Assembly: GCA_022823865.1 (NCBI GenBank)
Contig: JAJEHF010000194.1
Span: 1-49,934, forward strand
Length of the DNA stretch: 49,934 nt
Origin: Bryobacterales bacterium
GTDB taxonomy: Bacteria; Acidobacteriota; Terriglobia; Bryobacterales; UBA6623
Reading direction: 5' to 3'
Position 1 is the stretch's first letter, and each line of letters begins with the position of its first letter. Positions 8,055 to 16,592 of this stretch are shown piece by piece. The translations under genes were made by a program, and so were the position numbers. The notes beneath the pieces are model-generated. The model saw only the letters and a list, made by a program, of their open reading frames with translations, had not been told where the DNA came from and did no database searches.

Positions 8055-9515
8055 CTAGGGGCGGAGAATGCGCCCGTAGGGCTCCTCGAAATACTTCTCA
8101 AAGATCCATTCCGGCTGCCAGCGGTCCCGGCTCTGCTCGCGCCCGGTGAGATCGATTTCTTTCGGCTTCGGGTTCTCCACCGTCAGTGGGTGATCGTCCC
8201 CAACCTTGGCCTGCCACTCGCGCATGAGCTCGGTAAGCTCCGCGATTCGGGCTGCGTGGGCAGGGTCCTCAGCGAGATTGCGCGTTTCGTGAGGATCTGA
8301 CGCGAGATCGAACAACTGCACGTGGTCGATCTGGGGGTAGCGGATCAGCTTCCAGCGGTCTCCGCGAACCGATTTCATCAGGTCGCGGAACGACGTGAAG
8401 ATGGAATCGCGCACGGACTCGACCTCTCCGTTCCAGACTGCCGAGAGGTCGACGCCGTCGATTCCGTCGGGCATCTCCACGCCGAGCATCGAGCACAGGG
8501 TGGGAAAGATGTCCAGCAGATAACAGAATGTGTCGGACGATCCTCCTGCTGGAACGCCGGGCCCTGAAAAGATGAGGGGAGCGCCCATGGAGTGCTCGTA
8601 GACGTTCTGCTTGCCGAGCAAGCCGTGGCTACCAACCGCCAAGCCGTGGTCGGCGGTGTAGATGACGATGGTGTCTTCGGCGTGCGGGCCGGAGTTGAGT
8701 TCGCGCAGGATGCGTCCTACCTGCTTGTCCAAGTGCGTGATCAGGCCGTAGTACTCCGAGAGCTGGTCTTGGACAAGGAGCCGCGTACGCGGCCAAGGCC
8801 CCAGACTCTCGTCACGTCCGGTCATGTGCCCGTTATTGAAGGGGTGTTGCGGCGCGAAATTGGGAGGCAGCGGCGGCGGGTTGCGGTAGTACATGCGCCG
8901 ATACTTCGGCGGGGGATTGCGCGGATCGTGCGGCGCGGTGAAGGCGACATACGCGAAAAACGGCGTGTCTGGCTCGTGATTGCGCAGGAAGTCAATGGCA
9001 GCATCGGCGAACAGCGTGCTGGAAAAACGGGTGCCTTCGCGCTCTCGGTACAGCTTGCCGTCGGGCCCGAGGTCCATCAGCGGAACCTTGACGTGGTTCG
9101 ACATGCCGCCGAACATGAGGTTGCGGCCCTGCTGGAAGCTCTTGAGCCACGACGGCTTGCCGTTGTGCCACTTGCCCGTTGCAAATGTCGCAAAGCCGCT
9201 GCGGCCGAGCAACTGTCCCAGAGTCGTGTGCCCTTGCATGTCCATGGGGATGCGGAAGAAGCTCTTGCCGGTGTTGAGCATGGCTCGGCTGGGGACGCAG
9301 ACGGCCCCACCCTGGGCGCCGAGACAGTAGGCCCGCCTGAAGCTGAATCCCTCCGCTGCGAGGCGGTCCATGTTCGGCGTTTGGATATAGGGATTGCCGT
9401 GGGCGCCGATCGTGTCCGGGCGCTGATCGTCCGCGAACAGCAGCAGCACGTTGGGCGGCTTGGCTTGTAGCGTGACCGTCAGCAGCAGAGTGAGAACCAG
9501 TTTCGTCCGGAGCAT
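8055..9515 (-). CDS. Secreted sulfatase (formylglycine-dependent, S1 family)
   Basis: The 486-residue enzyme would hydrolyse a sulfate ester, probably on a polysaccharide. The start at 9515 is chosen because it gives a signal peptide (MLRTKLVLTLLLTVTLQA) followed at once by the sulfatase core PPNVLLLFADDQRPD; the open frame continues 30 codons further upstream without giving a better start. CVPSRAMLNTGK is the C-x-P-S-R motif whose Cys is converted to formylglycine, ATGKWHNG is the second signature, TAPHDPRNPP and YTADHGLAVGSHG supply metal and sulfate ligands. No sulfatase-modifying enzyme is in the window, so maturation must come from elsewhere. It is convergent with the 73-aa gene and divergent from the MNT/ATPase/PIN island. 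Confidence 0.93.
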   Translation of the reverse strand: MLRTKLVLTLLLTVTLQAKPPNVLLLFADDQRPDTIGAHGNPYIQTPNMDRLAAEGFSFRRAYCLGAQGGAVCVPSRAMLNTGKSFFRIPMDMQGHTTLGQLLGRSGFATFATGKWHNGKPSWLKSFQQGRNLMFGGMSNHVKVPLMDLGPDGKLYREREGTRFSSTLFADAAIDFLRNHEPDTPFFAYVAFTAPHDPRNPPPKYRRMYYRNPPPLPPNFAPQHPFNNGHMTGRDESLGPWPRTRLLVQDQLSEYYGLITHLDKQVGRILRELNSGPHAEDTIVIYTADHGLAVGSHGLLGKQNVYEHSMGAPLIFSGPGVPAGGSSDTFCYLLDIFPTLCSMLGVEMPDGIDGVDLSAVWNGEVESVRDSIFTSFRDLMKSVRGDRWKLIRYPQIDHVQLFDLASDPHETRNLAEDPAHAARIAELTELMREWQAKVGDDHPLTVENPKPKEIDLTGREQSRDRWQPEWIFEKYFEEPYGRILRP

Positions 9516-9745
9516 GAATGGTTCGGCCAGTATAGCCCTCCGTCGCGAACGACTCGGCTTCTGTGATGCGTAGGCAATAGGCATCCTTCGGCACGCCTGC
9601 CCCACGAGCTATCGCGAGAGTCGGATGATCACCGCACCCATCGGAGTTGTTGGTGGCCTCGCGACCCTGCTGCAAGGTGACGGCTCCGCCGAGAGACCGG
9701 GGCTCTATCGAAACGGAGTAGAATTGGGCGCAGGGACAGCGTTAC

Positions 9746-10123
9746 GTGGGACTACTGCCGGTTACAGATGCCGTTGTTGATCGAATGGTCCGAGCCATCG
9801 TCAATGCCGTCGACCCAGAGCAGGTGATCTTTTTCGGCTCGCGGGCGCGCGGAACCGACAGAGCAGATTCTGATGTAGATCTGCTCATCGTGTCGTCACA
9901 GCCGTTCGGCGCGGGAAGGAGTCGACACAAAGAAATCGTGCGGGCTCACGAGGCGCTTTCGGGCATGCGAGTCGCTAAGGACATCCTTATGTACAGTCGC
10001 CCAGAAGTCGAGTACTGGCGTGACTCGCTCAACCATGTTGTCGCCCGGGCTCTCCGGGAGGGGAGAGTTCTCTATGAGCGACCAGAAATTCGTACGAGCC
10101 CTCAGTGTTCGCCGAGTGGCTAG
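9746..10123 (+). CDS. MNT-type minimal nucleotidyltransferase
   Basis: The 125-residue protein has the polymerase-beta nucleotidyltransferase core: FFGSRARGTDRADSDVDLLIV, giving the GS motif at 31-32, the catalytic DxD pair D43/D45, and a third acidic residue D79 (AKDILMYS). Proteins of this size are normally antitoxins of HEPN-MNT modules, adding AMP to the HEPN toxin, or accessory genes in defence islands. The start is GTG at 9746; a TAGAAT box lies at 9719-9724. The C-terminus runs about 12 residues beyond the usual family end (VLYER), overlapping a short HEPN-like start. The ATPase gene starts 26 nt downstream. Local GC is lower than in flanking sulfatase genes. Confidence 0.88.
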   Translation: MGLLPVTDAVVDRMVRAIVNAVDPEQVIFFGSRARGTDRADSDVDLLIVSSQPFGAGRSRHKEIVRAHEALSGMRVAKDILMYSRPEVEYWRDSLNHVVARALREGRVLYERPEIRTSPQCSPSG

Positions 10124-10127
10124 CTAG
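10074..10127 (+). pseudogene. Possible truncated HEPN-partner start overlapping the MNT gene
   Basis: An ATG at 10074, positioned exactly where the HEPN gene of HEPN-MNT pairs usually starts, opens a frame of only 17 codons (MSDQKFVRALSVRRVAS, then TAG). Reading on in the +1-shifted frame gives AEWLASQARL, which resembles the WLxxAxxDL first helix of HEPN proteins. I infer, weakly, a remnant of a HEPN toxin gene lost when the ATPase-PIN pair came to lie next to the MNT gene. Chance is an adequate alternative. Confidence 0.2.
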
Positions 10128-10149
10128 CCAAGCCAGACTACCTCACGCA

Positions 10150-11517
10150 ATGCTAAACACTCTCAAGGTCGAGAACTTCAAGGCTTGGCGCACGCTAGAC
10201 ATTGAGTTCGGCAGGGTTACAGGACTCTTCGGGGCTAATAGTTCGGGAAAGAGCAGCATATTGCAGTTCCTGCTAATGCTCAAGCAGACCAAGAACGCGA
10301 CGGACAGACGTCTTGTGCTCGATTTCGGCGAACCCGACGCGCCTGTGAATCTAGGAAACTATCGCGATGTGGTTCACAAACACGACGAGAACGCGATTAT
10401 TCACTGGAGCATCGATTGGACCACGCCAACACCTGTGAAGTTCGAGGGGCGCCGGAGCCTACTGTTCGACTTCAAGCAAAGCGGGAAATGCCTGCAAACC
10501 GAATGCCGAGTCGGGTGGAGGAGTTCCAAGCTCCAAGCAGAGTTTCTCCGCTACAACCTAGGAGAGCGGGGATTCAACCTCAAGCCGATTTCCGAAGACA
10601 GAAGAAAGTTTGAACTTACTTCGAACCTTGACCCATACCTTCGGCCCGTTCAGAATCAAGGCTGGCCGAAGTCGCTACCGGGCCCCGTCAAGACACACCT
10701 CTTTCCGTTTCAGCTAAAGTCGTCCTATAGAAACGCGGACCTCCTAAACACGTTCGAGATCGAGTACGAATCCTTGATGGATCGGATCTTCTATCTTGGT
10801 CCGATTCGCGATTACCCAAAGCGTGACTATAGCTGGGCAGGTGCGGCTCCGTCCGACGTGGGTCTGCGAGGCGAAAGGACAATAGAAGCGATTCTCGCCG
10901 CGACTACCAACGGAGAAAAGAGAAATCTTGGACCGCGCAAGAGACGCAAGCCGTTCCAAGCAATGATCGCGCATTGGCTCAAAGAGCTCGGCTTGGTAAA
11001 CGCCTTCGAGATCCATGAAGTCGCGGAAGGTTCGAATCTCTATCGGACAAGCGTCACGACACATCCCGGGAGCTCTCGCGTAATGCTGACAGACATCGGC
11101 GTGGGCGTGTCCCAAGTTCTACCCGCGCTGGTCCTGCTCTATTACGTGCCCGAGAGGTCAACTGTCTTGCTGGAGCAACCTGAGATACATTTGCATCCAT
11201 CCGTGCAAAGCGGTCTTGCTGACCTGATTCTAACCGTAGCGAAAACCCGACAACTACAGGTCATTGTGGAGAGCCATAGCGAGCACCTGTTGCGCCGATT
11301 TCAGCGTCGCGTCGCCGAGGAGACGGTGGCTTCGGAGGACGTGAAACTGTATTTCGCTTCGATGTCTACCGACGGTACGGCACAACTGAACGACCTAAGG
11401 ATCAACCACTGGGGCGAAATCATGAATTGGCCGGAGAATTTCTTTGGAAACGAACTCGCCGAGATTTCCGCAACCCGGGTCGCTGGCTTGAAGCGCAAGG
11501 CTCGAGGCGATGCATGA
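10150..11517 (+). CDS. DUF3696-type AAA family ATPase (OLD/ABC-like), partner of a PIN nuclease
   Basis: The 455-residue protein begins LKVENFKAWRTLDIEFG, typical of SMC/OLD-like ATPases. Walker A is GANSSGKSS (28-36, Lys34); the Walker B region is TVLLEQPEIHLHP (338-350), with E342/E345. VESHSEHLLRR follows as the H-loop. The C-terminus (LNDLRINHWGEIMNWPENFF) matches the DUF3696 tail. The start at 10150 is chosen because it places the KVENF strand at residue 6; an upstream GTG at 10105 would add residues from the MNT overlap. The stop overlaps the PIN gene by 4 nt (ATGA), so the two are translationally coupled. ATPases of this class pair with nucleases in PARIS, Septu and similar systems, so an anti-phage role is inferred, not shown. 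Confidence 0.9.
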   Translation: MLNTLKVENFKAWRTLDIEFGRVTGLFGANSSGKSSILQFLLMLKQTKNATDRRLVLDFGEPDAPVNLGNYRDVVHKHDENAIIHWSIDWTTPTPVKFEGRRSLLFDFKQSGKCLQTECRVGWRSSKLQAEFLRYNLGERGFNLKPISEDRRKFELTSNLDPYLRPVQNQGWPKSLPGPVKTHLFPFQLKSSYRNADLLNTFEIEYESLMDRIFYLGPIRDYPKRDYSWAGAAPSDVGLRGERTIEAILAATTNGEKRNLGPRKRRKPFQAMIAHWLKELGLVNAFEIHEVAEGSNLYRTSVTTHPGSSRVMLTDIGVGVSQVLPALVLLYYVPERSTVLLEQPEIHLHPSVQSGLADLILTVAKTRQLQVIVESHSEHLLRRFQRRVAEETVASEDVKLYFASMSTDGTAQLNDLRINHWGEIMNWPENFFGNELAEISATRVAGLKRKARGDA

Positions 11518-12005
11518 GAGCCATCGTGGACACCAACGTCTTGGTCGTCGCAAACCGGCGGAACACTCACGCCGATCTAGAGTGCCAAATCCAGTGCGTC
11601 AGCGCCATCCGCGAGATTTCGCTGGAGGGGACTGTTGTACTTGACGGTCTAGATCTCATTCTCGACGAGTACCGGAGACACTTGAACCTCAAAGGAGAAC
11701 CAGGACCCGGAGACGCATTCTTCAAGCACATCCATGACAATTTGTATTTCACCAAGCGTGTTGAGAGAGTCTCGATTACAGTCGTCGATGATGAAGAACG
11801 GGCATTCGAGGAGTTGCCTGCCAACACCCTTGACCGATCGGACCGGAAGTTCTTGGCCGTTGCTGTAGTTTCGAGAGCACCAATCCTGAACGCCACAGAT
11901 AGCGACTGGCATGACGCACGCACCTTGATTGCAAGCGTGGAAGTGGTGGTGAAGCAATTATGTCCTCAACACGCAACCCGCGGGAATCGACCGCTTCAAA
12001 CGTAA
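11514..12005 (+). CDS. PIN-domain ribonuclease-like protein
   Basis: The 163-residue protein has PIN-fold acidic residues in the right order: D6 in the first strand (AIVDTNVLV), D51/E52 (LILDEYRRHL), D107 and D110 (LDRSDRKFLAVAV) and D129/D131 (ATDSDW). PIN domains are metal-dependent RNases, often VapC-like toxins. No AbrB/RHH antitoxin is next to it; instead its start codon overlaps the stop of the DUF3696 ATPase, suggesting the ATPase senses something and the PIN protein is the effector. The last ~12 residues are Arg/Pro-rich and may be a frameshifted tail. It ends the island, 358 nt before the next sulfatase. Confidence 0.85.
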   Translation: MRAIVDTNVLVVANRRNTHADLECQIQCVSAIREISLEGTVVLDGLDLILDEYRRHLNLKGEPGPGDAFFKHIHDNLYFTKRVERVSITVVDDEERAFEELPANTLDRSDRKFLAVAVVSRAPILNATDSDWHDARTLIASVEVVVKQLCPQHATRGNRPLQT

Positions 12006-12363
12006 GCACCCGGAATGCGATGCGCTATCGGTTCGGCTAGTGGCAGCCAGCGTCTCTTCCAGTGGTCATCGTAGTCTTGGGGGCGCCAGTGGCGGACGCC
12101 ACAAAGTCGACCAAGCAAAGAGCGGGGTGCGCGGCCTTCGCCCGATCATTCACAGGCGTCTGGCAGCAGAAAGCTAACGACACCCACCTCATCCCGGCCG
12201 TCGCAATGGTCGGCATCGGGCATCCGCGGACGGCAGTCGAATAGTTGAGGAACGTCCTCCGGGCCGATTATGGGCGGACTGGACCAGCAGCTACCTGAGC
12301 CAATTGGGCTCGATCTCGAGGTCGCTCAGTGTGCGGTGCTCGGCCACTATACTCTTAGCCAAC
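12006..12363 (+). other. Intergenic stretch with -10 box of the second sulfatase
   Basis: No gene is convincing in these 358 bases. A short frame at 12062-12244 has a VVLGAPVADA segment vaguely like D-Ala-D-Ala carboxypeptidases but nothing else. Near the end TATACT at 12348-12353 lies only 10 nt before the ATG of the sulfatase, so its mRNA probably starts with almost no leader. Confidence 0.4.
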
Positions 12364-13875
12364 ATGCAAAAATTGACAGCATTGAGCTTCTGGATCGTCG
12401 GCACACTTGTGCCTGGAGCAGCCCAACAGCCCAACATCCTCTTCCTGATGTCCGACGATCACGCCGCACAAGCGTTGGGCGCCTACGGCGGACGGCTGGC
12501 ATCTTTGGAACCCACGCCCGAACTGGACAAACTGGCCGGCTCTGGGATGCTGTTCGAGAACGCGTTCTGCACCAATTCGATCTGCACGCCCAGCCGCGCA
12601 ACGCTCCTTACCGGACAGTACAGCCACGTGAATCGCGTCACCACGCTGAACGGGCACCTTGAAGGCGACCGCCAATATGTGGCCAACCTGATCCGCGATG
12701 CCGGCTACCAGACCGCGATGGTCGGCAAGTGGCACCTGAAGCGCGAACCATCCTTTGATTACTACTGCGTCTTGCCAGGCCAGGGATCGTACTTCAACCC
12801 CGTTATGCGCGAGTCTGGCCAACCATGGCCGGACAACTTGCGCCGATTCTCCGCCTATGACTCCACTCACTCGACGGACGCCATCGTCAAAGCATCCATC
12901 GATTGGCTCAAGCAACGCGACGAGAACCGGCCGTTCTTCTTGATGCACCACTTCAAGGCGCCCCACGACAACTTCGAGAACGCGGAACGGTACGACTTCC
13001 TCTACGAAGACATCGAAATCCCAGAGCCGCCCAGCCTGTGGCGCATACCTAACCACGGCTCTGCGGCAACACGCGGAGCCGGAACCTCCATCGGCAAGCG
13101 CAACACTCGCCGCAACATGGGCCACCACATGTTCGTGAACCAGGATCTCGGCGAAGAGGACTACAAGCGGACCTCGTACCAGCGCTATCTGAAGAAATAT
13201 CTGCGCACTGTCAAGGGCGTCGATGACGGAGTCGGGAGGCTGCTGGCCTACCTCGAACAAGAGGGTGTCCTAGACAACACGGTCATTCTCTACACTTCTG
13301 ACCAGGGATTCATGCTCGGGGAGCACGACTACATCGACAAGCGCTGGATGTACGACGAATCGCTGCGGATTCCACTGCTGGTGCGCTATCCCGGCACGGT
13401 CCAGCCCGGTTCGCGCAGCGATGCCTTGGTCAACAACACCGACTTTGCGCCGACCTTGCTGGAATTGGCTGGCGTGAAGCCGCCGGAATTCATGCAGGGC
13501 CACAGCCTGCTGCCAATTCTGAGAGGCGAGCAGCCAGACGACTGGCGGGGGTCGACCTACTACCGCTATTGGATGAACTACGCCCATCACGACGTGCCAG
13601 CGCACTATGGCGTGCGGACGAAGGACTACAAGCTGATCTTCTTCTACGGGCTTCCATTGGATGCCCCCGGCGCAAAAACAGCGGACACCCAACCGGGTTG
13701 GGAGCTGTATGACTTGCGCAAGGATCCGCACGAGTTGCAGAACGTCTATGGAAACGCGGACTATGCGGAAATTGCAGGCAAGTTGAAGGAAGAACTGCTG
13801 CGACTGAAGTCGGAACTTGGCGACACCGACGAGAAGTACCCGGAGCTGATGGCCATTCGGGCGCAGTACTGGTAA
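12364..13875 (+). CDS. Secreted sulfatase (formylglycine-dependent, S1 family), second copy type
   Basis: The 503-residue enzyme has a signal peptide (residues 1-19, ending GAA-QQ) and then PNILFLMSDDHAAQALGAYGG. ICTPSRATLLTGQYSH contains the C-T-P-S-R formylglycine motif near residue 78; MVGKWHLKREP, FKAPHDNFE and YTSDQGFMLGEHDYIDKR provide the remaining active-site signatures. The C-terminal WELYDLRKDPHELQNVYGN is the usual sulfatase end domain. It is clearly different from the 8055-9515 sulfatase (CVPSR versus CTPSR and different insertions), so the pair is not a local duplication. The ATG at 12364 is preferred over an in-frame start 60 nt upstream because it yields the signal peptide. The substrate is unknown. 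Confidence 0.93.
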   Translation: MQKLTALSFWIVGTLVPGAAQQPNILFLMSDDHAAQALGAYGGRLASLEPTPELDKLAGSGMLFENAFCTNSICTPSRATLLTGQYSHVNRVTTLNGHLEGDRQYVANLIRDAGYQTAMVGKWHLKREPSFDYYCVLPGQGSYFNPVMRESGQPWPDNLRRFSAYDSTHSTDAIVKASIDWLKQRDENRPFFLMHHFKAPHDNFENAERYDFLYEDIEIPEPPSLWRIPNHGSAATRGAGTSIGKRNTRRNMGHHMFVNQDLGEEDYKRTSYQRYLKKYLRTVKGVDDGVGRLLAYLEQEGVLDNTVILYTSDQGFMLGEHDYIDKRWMYDESLRIPLLVRYPGTVQPGSRSDALVNNTDFAPTLLELAGVKPPEFMQGHSLLPILRGEQPDDWRGSTYYRYWMNYAHHDVPAHYGVRTKDYKLIFFYGLPLDAPGAKTADTQPGWELYDLRKDPHELQNVYGNADYAEIAGKLKEELLRLKSELGDTDEKYPELMAIRAQYW

Positions 13876-14008
13876 AGCAAGATTGACGGAATGCCGCTGA
13901 CATACTGCCGATACGACCCGCACGCCCTCTGCGATGACCCCGCCAACGCGTGGCCGCCGTGATCCCGGCCGCAGCCGGTTCAATAGGTATACTGCCTGAG
14001 CGAACAGC

Positions 14009-16288
14009 ATGCACGTGCTGGTGGCAGTAGCAATCCTGCTGGGGCTGAGCGCCTCGGCCCAGGCGAATCCAGAGTTCCTGCCCGAAGCTATCGCCTTCGG
14101 CGCCAAGGACTGCCTGTTCTGCCACACCGATCCCGGCGGTGGGCGCACGTGGAACGACCGCGGGCATTGGCTCATGGCCCGCAAGCAGGAGAGCGGTCAA
14201 GAGACCGTCGCCGTCAGCTGGCTGGAAGACTATGTCGGGCCGTCAGCCACTGAACTAAGCCGCGTGGCGGAGTCAGAACGGACCAGCACGGGTCCGCGCA
14301 ATGTCCCAGAGACCTATCACCAAGGCCCGTTCTTCGAGCCGGTCAAGAACGAAGCGGCGCTGCAGCGCTGGATCGACTCTCGAGGCAAGTACACCACCGC
14401 CGGCGGCGAATGGCCGCAGTACTCGGGCGATGTCGCATCGTCGAAATACTCCCCTCTCGATCAGATCCATGGAGAGAACGTCACCGACCTAGAAGTTGCA
14501 TGGACTTGGGACGCCTTCGACAACTCGAAGTACATCAAGCCAGGGGTCCCGACGAACCGCCAGCCCACCGAGGCCGAGCAGGCGATGGTTCCAGATGGTT
14601 TCAAGGCCACGCCGCTCATGGTCGGCGGCAAGCTCTTCATCCGCACGAATTTCAGCGGAGTGGCAGCCATCGATCCTGCGACAGGTGCCACTCTATGGAC
14701 GCACGATCCGGGAACCACTGCTTGGGGCCGTCCCGCCATTTTCGGATTCGCCACTCGCGGACTCGGCTACTGGAGCGATGGCGACCAAGCGCGCATCCTA
14801 CTCTGCACGGGCGATAGCTATCTGGTGGCTCTAGACCCGGCGAGCGGAGAGCCCGTCCAGAGCTTTGGGGACAACGGCCGCACAGACCTGACTGTCGGCT
14901 CGCGGCGGCCGCTGATTCGCTCGCTGATCAATTGCAGCGCTCCGCCGACCATCATTGGCGACGTGGCCGTGGTCGGAAATCAGATCCAAGACGGCCCGCC
15001 CGGAAAGGACGCGCGCAGGGGCGGCCCGAACTGGAAAGAGAACTGGCCAGTCGGCGACGTCCGCGGCTACGACATCCGCACGGGCAAGCGGCTGTGGACG
15101 TTCCACACCATCCCGCAAGAAGGGGAGTTCGGCAACGACACCTGGGAGGGGGACTCGTGGAAATGGATGGGTAACACCAACGTCTGGTCCATGATGAGCG
15201 CGGACGAGAAGCGGGGCCTTGTCTATCTCCCGGTAACCGGCCCCACATTCAATTTCGCGGGAGACTTCCGGCCCGGCGACAACCTGTTCTCGAACAGCGT
15301 CGTCTGCCTCAACGCCAAGACCGGAGAGCGGGTCTGGCACTTCCAGACGATCCATCACGATATCTGGGACTGGGACCTGCCGGCGGCTCCCAGCCTCATC
15401 GACATCACCGTGGACGGCAAGTCCATCCCTGCACTGGCACAAGTCACCAAGGCTGGCTTCCTCTTCGTGTTCGACCGGCGAACTGGAGAGCCTGTCTGGC
15501 CGATCGAAGAGCGGCCCGTGCCGCCGAGCGAGATCGAGACGGCGGCCAAGACGCAGCCGTTCCCAGTCAAGCCGCCGCCATTCGAGATGCAAGGCGTCAG
15601 CGAAGACGACTTGATCGACTTCACACCGAAGATCAAGGCGCTGGCCCTTGAAGCGGCCAAGCCTTATCGCCTCGGACCGCTGTATGAGCCACCTTCCCGG
15701 CAAGGCACGATCCAAGTACCAGGCTGGCTCGGTGGCGCGAATTGGGGCGGTAGCGGATTCGACCCTGAAACCGGTTATCTCTACTTGTCCTCGCGTCGGG
15801 AGTACATCGTGGTCGGGATGCAGCCTGTCGACGATCCCGAGGTTCGTGGTTACGACAACGAATACAAGTTCTACCAGGTGGCGGTGGATGGCTTGCAAAT
15901 CGTAAAGCCGCCATACGGAACCTTGACGGCGTACGACATGAATCGGGGAGAGATCGCATGGCAGACGCCGCACGGCAACGGTCCGCGCCAGCATCCGCTG
16001 CTCAAGGACCTTGATCTCCCTCCGCTGGGCAACCCGAACGCCGCGGGTACTTTGGTGACCCGCACTCTGCTATTTGTCGGCGACGGCGGCCATGCGGACG
16101 AGTCGGCCTATCTGCGGGCGTACGACAAGGCTTCCGGAGAGACGCTCTGGGAGCACGAACTACCGGGGCGTCATCACAACGCCGCACCGATTACTTACAT
16201 GGCCGATGGCAGGCAGTACATTGTCATCGGCGTCGGAGGAGCAGCCGAGCCCGCGCGGCTCGTCGCATTTCGGCTTCCAAGAGCTTAG
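14009..16288 (+). CDS. Secreted c-heme / PQQ-type beta-propeller dehydrogenase-like protein, copy 1
   Basis: The 759-residue protein begins with a signal peptide (cut near SAQA-N20), then a single haem-c site C35-LF-C38-H39, then a linker with GPRNVPETYHQG, and from residue ~130 an eight-bladed quinoprotein propeller starting EWPQYSGDVASSKYSPLDQI. Trp-docking-type repeats are visible (GATLWTHDPG, GKRLWTFHTIPQ, GERVWHFQTIHHDIWDWD, GETLWEHELPG). HHDIWDWDLPAAP is the typical membrane glucose/alcohol dehydrogenase motif. The substrate is not predictable. An N-terminal cytochrome fused ahead of the propeller is less usual than the C-terminal fusion of quinohaemoprotein alcohol dehydrogenases. A near-identical copy follows. 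Confidence 0.9.
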   Translation: MHVLVAVAILLGLSASAQANPEFLPEAIAFGAKDCLFCHTDPGGGRTWNDRGHWLMARKQESGQETVAVSWLEDYVGPSATELSRVAESERTSTGPRNVPETYHQGPFFEPVKNEAALQRWIDSRGKYTTAGGEWPQYSGDVASSKYSPLDQIHGENVTDLEVAWTWDAFDNSKYIKPGVPTNRQPTEAEQAMVPDGFKATPLMVGGKLFIRTNFSGVAAIDPATGATLWTHDPGTTAWGRPAIFGFATRGLGYWSDGDQARILLCTGDSYLVALDPASGEPVQSFGDNGRTDLTVGSRRPLIRSLINCSAPPTIIGDVAVVGNQIQDGPPGKDARRGGPNWKENWPVGDVRGYDIRTGKRLWTFHTIPQEGEFGNDTWEGDSWKWMGNTNVWSMMSADEKRGLVYLPVTGPTFNFAGDFRPGDNLFSNSVVCLNAKTGERVWHFQTIHHDIWDWDLPAAPSLIDITVDGKSIPALAQVTKAGFLFVFDRRTGEPVWPIEERPVPPSEIETAAKTQPFPVKPPPFEMQGVSEDDLIDFTPKIKALALEAAKPYRLGPLYEPPSRQGTIQVPGWLGGANWGGSGFDPETGYLYLSSRREYIVVGMQPVDDPEVRGYDNEYKFYQVAVDGLQIVKPPYGTLTAYDMNRGEIAWQTPHGNGPRQHPLLKDLDLPPLGNPNAAGTLVTRTLLFVGDGGHADESAYLRAYDKASGETLWEHELPGRHHNAAPITYMADGRQYIVIGVGGAAEPARLVAFRLPRA

Positions 16289-16592
16289 GAATCAGGGCAG
16301 CATCTCCGCCAAGGGGGGATTGCGCGGAAAGCACGCAGACGCTCTTGGACAACAGCCTGTCACACGCCCTACAAGTACTAGGCTCATTCGCAGCTGCGGG
16401 GGGAGGATCAGAGCAGAGCAAATGCCAAGAAAGAAGTCCGATTGTAGAATCATTTCTCCGTTGCTTCGCCCTCTTCCCGATTGACAGCGCACTCGGTTAC
16501 TGCCAGCGCACTCTTAGACAACAACCCAGCAAGCACAGCGTTACGCTGCACGCTATGGAAGACCTTGTGGGTATACTGCCAGAGCGAGCACC
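16289..16592 (+). other. Spacer between the duplicated quinoprotein genes
   Basis: No gene is seen in these 304 bases. The last 25 bases contain GTATACTGCC matching the upstream box of copy 1. A near-repeat, ACGCTCTTGGACAACAGCC against GCACTCTTAGACAACAACC (about 16349 and 16510), occurs twice inside the spacer and is of unknown meaning. Confidence 0.5.

Noticed and set aside
12062..12244. 60-codon frame with VVLGAPVADA, reminiscent of D-Ala-D-Ala carboxypeptidase C-terminal parts.
   Set aside because: Similarity is limited to about ten residues, with no catalytic motif; it could be a remnant but cannot be supported.
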